From: Dasypus novemcinctus
Taxonomy: Eukaryota; Chordata; Mammalia; Cingulata; Dasypodidae
Length of the DNA: 64,000 nucleotides
Direction: 5' to 3'
Assembly (NCBI RefSeq): GCF_030445035.2
Contig: NW_026688628.1
Coordinates: 1,116,001-1,180,000, forward strand
Shown here: piece after piece, positions 1-9,159 of the stretch
How the letters are laid out: the number at the start of each line of letters is the position of its first letter
Position numbering within the stretch: position 1 is the stretch's first letter
Notes under the pieces: generated by a model
What the model was told of the DNA's origin: nothing
The model's database searches: none
The model's input: only the letters and a program-made list of their open reading frames with translations
Position numbers and translations under genes: made by a program

Positions 1-561
1 AGTGAAGAAGCACTTTGCCTGAGCCAGGCCTGGAGGCAGAGGGATGGTGCTGCTGGGAGAGGTGCCTGTGGAGTGTGTGGTCCTAAAGTTGCTGCTTTCC
101 AAGCCTTCGTAGGCTGGTGCATAAGGAACTTGGGGAATGCTTGTCAGATGGAAGGAAAACTAGGGAGGAGCAGAAATCAGTGTAGTTGAGATAGTCCTGG
201 GGAAGAAGAGCAGTCAGTTCCCTCCAAAAATGCTACACCACCACAAGGGCTTGGGCCACAAATCCAGAGGGGATTTTGGCTCATTGGTGAACTGAGCACC
301 TCTGGAGGCTGAGATATCCCCAAAATTTCAAATAAGTGTAGTCTAAATAGTGGAGGATAGTCAATGAAACATGCCATGGAATTGCTTAGGGCAGCACCTG
401 GCAAACAGTGAAGGGAATGCTTAGTCAATGGCAGGTGCTATCGTCGCTTCTCATAGAGGTGCTAGGGTGCTTTCTTTTCCAGTCAGATTTTATTGACACA
501 GCTTTTGGTGAGGGTACGTGTAAGGAGGGGTAGGAGAAGCACAGACTGGGTTGCTGGGTCA
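1..561. other. Single-copy-looking sequence, no gene seen
   Basis: Mixed-composition sequence without recognisable repeat, splice-flanked exon or long conserved reading frame. Short open frames here have no recognisable protein character. Confidence 0.5.
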
Positions 562-661
562 TACTTCTAGGGGTGCCATAATTCTAGGGTCCCCTACTGC
601 TAGTGTGCTGTACTTCTAGGGGTACCATACTTCTAGGGTCCTCTACTTGTAGGGGTGCCAC
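562..661 (+). repeat. Minisatellite, about 6 units of 16-17 bp
   Basis: Six consecutive imperfect units close to TACTTCTAGGGGTGCCA follow one another; units 1-3 and 4-6 also form a higher-order repeat of 49 bp (tacttctagggg recurs at 562 and 611). It lies about 1.1 kb upstream of the CFAP90-like exon. Confidence 0.75.
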
Positions 662-1389
662 TGTGAATGTGTGGTTACTGTTTTTGTTAATTAGCATCAA
701 GGACATGGTACTGAAAAATCTCTAAAACCTCTGCCTGCAGGAAGGACCTGTGGGCAAGAAGCCCCCTGAGAGGGGTGCTCGTTGGTCCCGGCCTGAGAGC
801 GACCCCTCCCCTGCTTGCCTGTCCACCTGCACTCCCTGCTGCCTACCCCTTCTGAAAGCTGCACCGTCCTTGTCCTCCCTTTCTGCCGCCTGCACATCAA
901 TGGGCTCGGCCTCAGGGCCACCACAGATGTTCTTCCCTCTCCCTGGAATGACCCACTGTTCCCCAGATTTCACAAGTCTGGCTCCTCATTATCATTTATG
1001 TTTCAAGCCGGTCTTCCTAGAGCCACCCTGGTTAAAGTATTCCCAAGGCCAGTTTTGTTCCCCTTTTCCTTTTTACTGATACACACACACACATTAGAGG
1101 CTTTAGAATTAAGTGAATTTTCGACAAAAGGAACGCGCCTCTTGAACCAGCATTTGACTCAAGAAACAGCAGAGCGCTGCGGAACAGCTCAGTTTTCCCA
1201 GATATTACTTGGCTGGATTCGATTCGTGCCGCTGCACACCCGCACCTGCCAGTACCGTGAGCGGTGATCCCTCATGATGACCGAGGCGCTGAAAATTGAT
1301 TCGTTGCACGTTGACACGATGCTGCTGCGGACACACTGAGTTAATATACGATGGCAATGAATTCCACCTTTTTCTTCCACTAGTGTTCC
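662..1389. other. Upstream flank of CpG island, no gene seen
   Basis: Mostly single-copy sequence leading into the CpG island; a short (CA) run lies at about 1080-1093. Open frames on both strands here show no recognisable protein. Confidence 0.45.
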
Positions 1390-1669
1390 GCGGCTCCTGG
1401 AGGGTTTCAGATGCAGCGCGCGGGTGGCCTGCACTTCTTCCAGACAGCCCGCTTGGGACCCTCCGCGAGCTCAAGGGCAAGGGCAAGCCGGCGCAGGCCC
1501 CCAGTCCAGCAGACGCGGCTCCTCGCGTCCCAAGTGGGGGCTCCAGGGACCCGCAGGGAGACGGGAGGGCACGGTCCCATCCCCAGCCCGGCTGCACCCT
1601 CGGCCCTGCGCCCCTGGCCCTGCGCCCCAGCCCTGTGCTCCCCGCCCAGCTTTGTGACGCGAGGCCGCG

Positions 1670-1682
1670 GTTTCCCGGCAAC
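1670..1682 (+). promoter_or_regulatory. Candidate X-box (RFX site) upstream of CFAP90-like exon
   Basis: GTTTCCCGGCAAC reads as two inverted half-sites, the right one (GGCAAC) a perfect RGYAAC. RFX-family factors drive many ciliary genes through X-boxes within about 150 bp of the start. This one lies about 90-120 bp before the candidate ATG (1769) and the conserved coding stretch (1792). The left half-site is imperfect, so it is a candidate only. Confidence 0.4.
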
Positions 1683-1791
1683 TGCCGAACGCGGGCGCCT
1701 GGCAGCCAGGCGGACTCCGGCGGGGCCCCCGCCGGGTGGGACCGACCTGGCCTGGGCAGAGAAGCTGGATGGGGGCGGCCTGGGGGACTAG

Positions 1792-1920
1792 GAGATCGCC
1801 GCCGCCACGCTGCGGGGCAAGCCCCGGCCGCCGCCCATCTCGGCGCTGTCCGCCTTCAGCTACTTCCTGCCCCGGCGCCTGGACCCCGAGGAGCACAGCG
1901 AATTCTCCCGCCAGGCCAGG
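1792..1920 (+). pseudogene. CFAP90: CFAP90 (C5orf49) first coding exon, apparently broken
   Basis: Reading from 1792 the frame gives a stretch containing TLRGKPRPPP, then SALSAFSY and RRLDPEEHS, ending at AGG|GTGAGA (1920/1921), a good splice donor. As I recall it, human CFAP90 exon 1 has the same block order (TLRGKPRPPP, SAQSAFSY, RRLDPKEHSYYYRPAR). CFAP90 is a small ciliary/flagellar protein associated with axonemal microtubules. The CpG island and a candidate RFX site fit a ciliary promoter.

Oddities: the codon directly before the conserved frame is TAG (1789-1791), where human has a run of acidic GAG codons, so a GAG-to-TAG change is plausible. The nearest ATG (1769) is in another frame, so either a stop or an indel in the GCC run at 1798-1806 separates start from body. 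The exon end reads EFSRQAR rather than YYYRPAR. I found no exon 2 in the window. Family call fairly good; the broken state could also be an assembly error. Confidence 0.6.
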
Positions 1921-2263
1921 GTGAGACGGGAGGGGCGGCATCGAGAGGAGGGGGGTGAGGCGGTGCTGGGGGCAGGGCTCCCCTGCCAGGGAGCGGCTGG
2001 GGCGGGGCTGTGCCACCCGGAGGGGGACTGGACACCCAGCGGCACCGCGTGGAAGGGGTCTGGGGACCAGGCAGGGGGTGGGGGCGGGGCCCGGGCAGGG
2101 TGGGGGATGCTTATGTGGGGGTGGGAGCAGGACATCATACTGGGAAAGGTCTACCGGGAAGGTCAAGTGACGGGAGGGGGCGGGGATTGCTCACCAGGGA
2201 GGAAGACTCGATGGGGCGCCCGGGAGCGGAGGGGGCAGGGGCTGCTCCGCGGGTCGTTGGGAC

Positions 2264-2302
2264 AGGCACCTGGACCCTGAAGAACAGAGCTTCTATTACT
2301 GA
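2264..2302 (+). other. Second, partial copy of the CFAP90 exon motif
   Basis: The frame at 2264 reads RHLDPEEQSFYY then TGA, echoing RRLDPEEHS at 1873-1899 and matching the human SYYY segment better than the first copy does. The stop sits where human has Arg, consistent with CGA to TGA. Offset between the two copies is 391 bp, still inside the CpG island. Could be a local tandem duplication or coincidence over 12 residues. Confidence 0.35.
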
Positions 2303-2825
2303 GAGACACAGATGCACCCCTCCCCCCCAGAGCTGGAGGGGCCCCGCGGCAATCCGGGGGTGCTAGAAGAGTCTAGAAAGGGAGCCCCGAGGCTATCCAG
2401 TGTGCAGGATGCGGCCCCCTGAGCAGTATGTGCAGTGGTTCCCGGGGCTGTGAATAAGCAGCCAGGCTGATGGACGGTCCTGGGTCCCGGGAACCCTCGG
2501 GCCGCCTTCCCACCCACCAAGAACCAAGAATAGGTCTGCACCGTCTGGCCCGGCCCCTCTGGGAAGATGTGCGTGGTGGGAAGAGCTCTGGGGTCTAAGC
2601 ACCAGAAGCACCCAAGAGAGGGCAGAAGGAAGGAAGAGAAGGGTGTTCAGAGTTGTCCAGGTCACCCATTCCTTTCTTTTCAACATTGTTTCTGTCCATT
2701 CTCAGGGCGTTCCTCAAGGCATCTGATTAGATAAAAGCCTTGGTTGAGGACCCTCAGCCTGGCGGACAGCTGGGCACCTGGGCTATCCCTCAGCCCTCCT
2801 GGAGGGATGGTAGTGCCAGAAGAGG
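2303..2825. other. Possible intronic single-copy sequence
   Basis: No repeat or exon recognised; G+C falls gradually away from the CpG island. Confidence 0.4.
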
Positions 2826-3255
2826 GACATCTCACTTTTCTCAGGCTGCTGTCACAAGTGCCATGAACTAGGTGGCTAAAAACACCAGGAACCGCTCTCT
2901 CAGCCCTGCAGACTGAAGCCTCAAGTGCGTGGGCCGTTCTGGTGGGTCAGTCCTGGCCGCTGGGGCACCTGTCCCTTTGCCAGCAAGCCTTCGGTTTTCA
3001 GTGCCTCCTCAGTCACCCTATGGCCTGCTCTGTCTCTCTTCCCATGGCGCACTCCCCTTCTATCTGTGCCCACACCTCCCTTCTAAAGATAGCAGCCATC
3101 CTGGACTAAAGGTCCACCCACTGCAGTCGGCCTCATTCAGTTTAAATGATTCTGCTTGCAGTAATGCTTTTGCAAAAAGTTCATGTTGCCAGGTACCTGG
3201 GATTAGGACTTCAAGGTTTCTTTTTGGGGCACACAGTTCAACCCATAATGTGGAA
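2826..3255 (+). repeat. Ancient degenerate interspersed repeat (L1M-like 3' region)
   Basis: The left part resembles a common mammalian repeat beginning GGCTGCTGTCACAAGTGCC and the right part its known end, a GGATTAGGACTTCAA block followed by ACAGTTCAACCCATAATG. The middle is heavily decayed. I recognise the repeat but am unsure of its formal family name. Confidence 0.5.
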
Positions 3256-4270
3256 CACAGATTCCCTTGGAAAGGAAGTTAATGGTGTGGAAAATAATTC
3301 CAAAAAATGCCTCCTTCCTCTTCTCCTAGCCACCCAGTATTAGTGGTGCCCAGGTGAGTCCCCAGTTCTGGTCAACTCTCGCTGGAGTACTAGTGGGAGG
3401 CCTCTTGAGTCTCATGAGCTTCACTTAACACATAGAAGCATAGTTTCCAGTTGAAGCAACTATGGCCCTCAGTCTGCCCCCCGGGATGTCTCTTGAATCC
3501 AAGGTACCCCTCTGCCTGGCTTCTAGCATGTGGAAGGACTGGATGGAGGAAGGAAGGAAGGAAGGGGACTTCTGGGGCCATCTGACAAGGTACCTGTCTC
3601 TGCTGGCCATTGAAATGGAGAGGGGTGGAACGGAAGGGTTCCCGACCTTCTGCCAACACACACTTCATGTATTTTCTTCCTGTGAGCAATAGGTTTTGAA
3701 CAACTGTAAATAGTTTCACTTATTAAATGGGGTTTATATTTTGAGTCTATGGTACCTATGATACTGCCAGTGAGTTGATGGCCATCATGTGATAATAGTG
3801 AAAAAGCCAGGACTCTTGGTGTCTGAAGTTGTTCAATGCTTCTTTATCGAGAGAATATAAAATTCATCTGGATTTTCAGAATAACAAAGAGAGTTCATGC
3901 TACACCATTTTGTTTGTACCTTTGAGGAGTCCCTTTCCATAGCACCCTAAGGTGGATTGTAGATTGCTCCTTGATAGGGTGTCACTAATGGAAAGTACTG
4001 TTGAGGACTGCACAGTGGGGCTTGTGGTTTCTGAAGCTCGAATGTGGTGAAGAGCAGAGCAGAACCCCTGCCCGCTGTGGGCCAGGCCCAAGAGGAAGAA
4101 GGGCAGAGTGAGCCTGAAGACTCAGTATCTCCTTCTTGAATTTGCTGGTCTGATAAGCAGTCCCACCTTCCAGGGCTGACTGAACAAGGGCCGGAGAGGG
4201 GCCTGGGGGTAGGAAGTGACTGGGGCTCTGCCCCTTGGAGGAAAATCAAGAATGAGCCATAAGCACGCCT
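3256..4270. other. Unassigned sequence
   Basis: A short (GGAA)n run lies at about 3548-3567. No exon, RNA gene or clear repeat recognised in the rest. Confidence 0.4.
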
Positions 4271-4472
4271 TTCTATATGACACTGTAGGCACACTAAGGC
4301 CTGTGGGCCAAATCTGGCACCCAGCCAGTTTTGATAAAGTTTTATTAGAACATAGCCACACCCATTCATTTCTCTATCCTCCCTGTGTAGGATGTCGTGG
4401 TTGAGTGATAGTGACAGAGCCCCTGGGACAGGAGAGTTCCCACCTGGCCCTTCACAGAGAAAGTCGCTGACT
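4271..4472 (+). mobile_element. hAT-Charlie-type MER element, degenerate
   Basis: Contains the hallmark order GGCCTGTGGGCCAAATCTGG, then AAGTTTTATTAGAACATAGCC, CACACCCATTC, and at the far end TTCACAGAGAAAGTCGCTGAC, as in a common non-autonomous mammalian DNA transposon. The exact subfamily name is uncertain. Confidence 0.55.
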
Positions 4473-4974
4473 CCTCCTCTAATGCCTTACTGCCGCCTGG
4501 AAAATGGGAATTGTCTTTAGAATACATTCATTCAAATGAGATTTTATGTGTTTAAAGCATTTCATGGCCGTTTAGATTAGCTGGGGTTACAGGCAAATTC
4601 AAGTCCTGGAGCTTTGTGTATGCCAAAAGGAAATTATGCAACTGAAATAAATATTAATTAAAATCTAAAGAAAAGAGCCTTAAAAGCTGCAAGAACAGCA
4701 AAAGGCATTTCAAAGTCCATTTGTACCAATGTTCACACCATGGTATTGGGATTATGGGCACTGGTATTTGATTAACTCCAGGGCTCCAGGCGCAGTTTCT
4801 CCAACCTTGGGATCATTGATCATAAAGAGTGTGAATTCTGTACTACAGGTTTGCTGAAGGACCAAACTGCCCCAAAATTCATTGCAGGTACGTTCAGCCC
4901 CTAGCAAACCTGATCAAATTACTTCCTAAGTCAATTTCCTTGGAGCACAGTTAACAGTAGTCAGTGTGTTGGTT
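4473..4974. other. Mostly unassigned; possible MER20-like remnant
   Basis: CAGTTTCTCCAACCTTGGG at about 4792 and CATTGCAGGTACGTTCAGC at about 4880 recall MER20, but the match is weak. Nothing else recognised. Confidence 0.3.
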
Positions 4975-5165
4975 AGCATCCCAGGCTGAGGAGTCCCGGG
5001 TGGAAGTATCAGCGCTACGGTGACTAGCTATGGAGCCTTCACAAGTCACAGCCTCTCTGTCTCACTTTGCCATTCTAGGACAGATCAAACAGAACTGACC
5101 TCATGGACCACTTATAAGAATGAATGTAATTAGCATGCATACAGTGGCTCACAGTAAGCCCTGGG
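4975..5165 (+). mobile_element. MIR SINE, degenerate, sense
   Basis: The order of blocks fits MIR: a tRNA-derived part around GACTAGCTATGGAGCC, CACAGCCTCTCTGTCTCA for the core, CTCATGGACC, then ACAGTGGCTCACAGTAAGCC at the 3' side. Confidence 0.55.
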
Positions 5166-5214
5166 TCAGTGGAGCTCTAATTACTGTATGGTTTTTAATT
5201 TTTAATCTTTTAAT

Positions 5215-5520
5215 TATCTTTTTTTAAAGTTAATAGATCACACAAAAAGTTACATTAAAAAACATAAGAGGTTCCCATATACTCCACTCCCCACTCCCAT
5301 CAATTTTTTAGTTGTATTTTTAAAAGATACATAGATCACAAAAAATGTTACATTCAAAAAATACAAGAGGTTCCCATATACTCCCACCCCCCTCACTCCA
5401 CTCCTCCCACATCATCAACCTCTTTCATTAGTGTGGCACATTCATTCTATTTGGTGAATACATTTTGGAGCACTGCTGCACCCCATAGACTAATTGGCTT
5501 TGGCTAGTGATGGTCAGTGC
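5215..5520 (-). mobile_element. L1 3' end, antisense, with its last ~100 bp duplicated in tandem
   Basis: Two copies of the terminal block (TAGATCACA, TGTTACATT-A-rich, GAGGTTCCCATATACTCC) sit head to tail at about 5230-5300 and 5320-5390. The second runs on into the internal 3' UTR (CATTCATTCTATTTGGTGAA, GAGCACTGCTGCACC). The same doubled terminus occurs at 51.8 kb. Confidence 0.7.
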
Positions 5521-5700
5521 CCTTTTGCTAAGGACTGGGTCCACTGGGCCAAGCCTTTCCTTCCTGATCTGATCACTGTCAGAGAGGCACATGATAGAAC
5601 CTTCAGCCTGGGGGCTTAAATAAGCATTTCTGGGGCATTGTCAGACTAGCCCTGGCAAACTGAGACAGTGGCTAAAAGTAAAGATAGACTTCCCATGCCA

Positions 5701-5731
<31 letters not shown>

Positions 5732-6320
5732 GCAGGGAGGCCCTGCTCAGTCCAGTCTCAGGAACCCAGGTGGAGGGAGGGTCACCAGTCAGGCTGTTGT
5801 CCTTTCAGTGTGAAGTCTTTGGAGCTCCTGGCCATGGGTGCTTACATGCTTCTGCCTGAAGAGTCACACATGGCTCCTTGATCACATGCAAGCACCTAGC
5901 AGAGGAGCAGGAACAGTTATTCCTGTGGGTGGCTGGGAGTGCAGGAGAATTGGCTATTGGTGCCATCTACCACTCAGCTGATCCTGAAGTGCCCTCCAGG
6001 GTTGGGTCTCTGGCTCCATTTCCCACTGCTGGAAAGCCCTTGCTTCTCCTACTAAGTGCCCTTTCTCAGCCAGCAGCTCTATCTGCAGTACCAAGGTCTC
6101 CTCCACTGTCACGTCCATTTCCTACCCCCAGCACCACCAACATCAGCAACCCTCCTTCTGAGTCACCCTGCACTTTGTTCACACCTCAGCTATTTCCTGA
6201 GGGAAAACTGATGGTACACAACAAGGGCCAAACCAGTATCAGGAAACACTCAATTTCAACAATACTCAAAACACAAAGGGCCAAATGGATATCAAGAGAG
6301 AAAGGTAAATGGAGTTTGTT
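5521..6320. other. Unassigned single-copy sequence with a GT microsatellite
   Basis: No exon or repeat recognised apart from the (GT) run. A 155-codon open frame at 5878-6345 has no recognisable protein feature and runs into the flanking L1 tail. Confidence 0.4.
5703..5731 (+). repeat. (GT)n microsatellite, 14 units
   Basis: Uninterrupted GT dinucleotides across 28-29 bp; probably length-polymorphic. Confidence 0.95.
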
Positions 6321-6336
6321 TTGTTTTGTGTTTTTA

Positions 6337-9159
6337 TTTTTTTAATTCATTTTTTAAAATATTACATTAAAAAAATATGAGTTCTGCTTGTACCCCCCAT
6401 CCCCCTAACCCCACTACTCCCCACATAGCAACATTCTCCTCCATCATCATGGCACATTCATTACATTTGGTGAATACATCTCTGAGCATCGCTGCACCTC
6501 ATGGTCAATGGTCCACATCATAGCCCACACTCTCCCACGTTCCATCCAGTGGGCCATGGGAAGATCTACAATGTCCAGTAATTGTCCCTGCAGCACCACC
6601 CAGGACAACTCCAAGTCCCAAGAAGGCCTCCACATCTCATCTCTTACTCCCATTTCCCACACCCAGCAGCCACCATGTCCACTTTTTCCATACCAATGCC
6701 ACATTTTCTTTGAATACTAACCACAATAGTTCATGAATAGAATATCAGTAAATCCACTCTAATCCATATTCTATCCCTCCATCCTGTGGACCTTAGATTG
6801 GTTGTGTCCATTCCACATCTATGTCAACAGGGGGCTCAGATTCCACATGGATGCTGAATGCATTCCTCCTGCTTTCAGATGTAGGTACTCTAGGCTCCAT
6901 GGTGTGGTGATTGACCTTCTTCATCTCCATGTTATCTGAGTGGGGTAAGTCCAATAAACCAGAGTGTAGGAGCTGAAGTCTGTTGAGGCTCAGGGCCTGA
7001 CTATCACGTGGTCAGTCCAGAGATTTAGATGCCCTAGAAATATCTTAAACCCCAGCACCAACTACAATTCTGATAAAGTAACAGGAAAAGCTTGTGAAAA
7101 GAGATCACATCTGAGTCCAGCTCTATCACACAGAAACACAAACTCCAAAGAAGGGCCAACTGACATGGCACTGAGCTCCATCTGCCATGACCATAAGACC
7201 TGTGGGTCTCTGTAGCCCTCAGAAGAACCAATACCTGCGGTTGTATCTACTTTATCTGTCTCTGAGACTCTGCTCAGGTGTGCATAATGGCAAACCCTCT
7301 GATAACCTCCAGGCTCTTTTTTAGAGACTCATAGCCATATAAACTCATTTGTCCTTTCCATTTCCCCCTTGATTTAGGCCAAAAAGCGTTTTTAACTCCT
7401 GTTATTATATGTAGACAGGGATATTCTGCTGGTCCGAGTTGAACCATTTATTCAAGGTCATTGTCTAGTTATGTCATCAGCTGGTACTCGGTAGTGATCC
7501 CTCAGCACCAGGGAGGCTCATCCCCAGGAGTCATGTCCCATGCTAGGGGTGGGGGGTGGGGAAGGCAATGCATTTACATGCTGAGTTTGGCTTCGAGACT
7601 TGCCATATTTGAGCAACACAGAGGCTCTCAGGAGGTAACTCTTAGGCACACTACTGCTTTAGGCCTTGCTCTTATTTCAGGTGCACAGACTCACAAGCAT
7701 AGTCATTAGTATCAGGGGCTCATTGTTGGAACTTCATTCCTTTTTCGTCTTTGCCGTTGCACTTGGGGGATTGTTGCTGTTCCCTTAGGGACTGTGATAG
7801 AGCTCCCTGGTTAGGAATTCAGCACTCCCTCAGTTGTTATTTTTAATTGTTTCCACTAAGAAAATATCCAAACATATATGCCCTGTAGAACTCCCTGTCA
7901 ACCATATGTCCCCTGTCAATAACATACCACACCAGTAGTCTTCTGCTGCCATTGTTGAACTACTCTGTGATCCAAAACTTCCTGAAAAGTGAAGCCCAAT
8001 ATATTGCCAGGTTCCCTTAATAGTAAAATGGAATATAGCAATGAGTTTAAAGGTTAGATATAGAGTACATACTAATTTGGAAAAATTCAACATCCTATCT
8101 TTTTCTTTTCTTTTTTCTAATTATTAAGCTTATCTTCACAAGAGTTTTAGATCACAGTAATTCATATATACAATATACAGTACTCCCACATATCCAACAG
8201 AAAACCTTTTCCCTTCCACAGCAATAATCTTTTAACATAGTCATGCCATATTTACTGAAACTGATGTACAGACATTGAGACAATAGCTTTCAAACAAGGT
8301 AACATTTGTGTTTACATTGTGGTTTATACTTTAGGCTATACGATTTTCTAAATTTATAGTTATCTTATGTTTTACATTATGATTTACATTTTAGGCTATC
8401 AGCCCCTATGTATTTTTTGGTGTAATTTTACATGTCTTATATCCACCCTTTCGTACTCTTATGAAAAACTTCTATTGCCCTCACAGTTATGTTGGTTCCA
8501 TCTATTCAATACCTATTTCCCCCTCCCCTTAGGGCCTACAGTGACAGTCCATCTTCATTTCTTGAAGAGCCATGTTCAGAGATACTTGCAACAGTGTTGA
8601 GGGCTTTACATGCTCAACTGCCCTAATGCCCTGGGAGCCACCATTTCTCTTGAGAGATACAATTCCCTCTATTTGATGGCATCAGTCCTCCCCAGGATGT
8701 GGGTATACCTTCACTCTCATTATATGGGTCTCTACCCAGTGATATAAACCTCTCTGGCAAAATGAGAATTCACATATTCCCTAGGAGTCTGTCCTGCATC
8801 AGATTATCCCCTTTAAGGAAGTTAAACAGGTAACTTTCCTTATTATATTTTTGAAAAGGTTTTTTCAGCATTATACTCTCAACCAAATACCTGACAATCT
8901 TCTATGTTCGTATGTTGCCCCAAACTCCCCCCAATTTCTTGGCAATATTACCCATTTGCCTATCCCTAGCCCCCCTAAAGCCCACAAAGCCCCCCCAAAG
9001 GTAACCCTATGCCCAAATTTTATCCCTTCTGGGTACACATATTTACCTCCAGCTTATCACAGATTTCACCCATGTAGATGTCAGCTTACATCCTTCCTCT
9101 ACACCACGATTTCCTGTAAGCCTATCATCCAGTCTCTAGCTCTCTAAGGCACCTTGTGT
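6337..9159 (-). other. L1 copy A 3' UTR, two-part
   Basis: Part 2 (about 6337-8105, the distal part on the element) and part 1 (about 8106-9159) meet at a T-rich seam near 8100-8120 on the plus strand. The same seam recurs near 26350, 30860 and 60670. The end next to the tail is C-rich on the plus strand (6395-6425), i.e. a G-rich tract on the element strand. Confidence 0.7.

Larger units (their letters stand above)
1390..2260. promoter_or_regulatory. CpG island, probable promoter region
   Basis: A sharp local rise in G+C with many CG dinucleotides in an otherwise AT-rich window. It covers the CFAP90-like exon and about 400 bp on either side. Known pattern: CpG islands of this size mark mammalian promoters. 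The long overlapping open frames on both strands here are an effect of high G+C (few stops), not evidence of separate genes. Confidence 0.75.

Noticed and set aside
1736..1924. 62-codon frame beginning at an ATG near the CFAP90 start
   Set aside because: It is out of frame with the conserved exon body, so it encodes no family residues.
1205..2170. Long overlapping open frames on both strands in the CpG island (e.g. 231 codons on minus, 220 on plus)
   Set aside because: They arise from high G+C and scarce stops, are Pro/Arg/Gly-rich without domains, and the only family match is the frame starting at 1792.
5878..6345. 155-codon open frame on plus strand
   Set aside because: No domain, no splice context, and it runs into the tail of L1 copy A.
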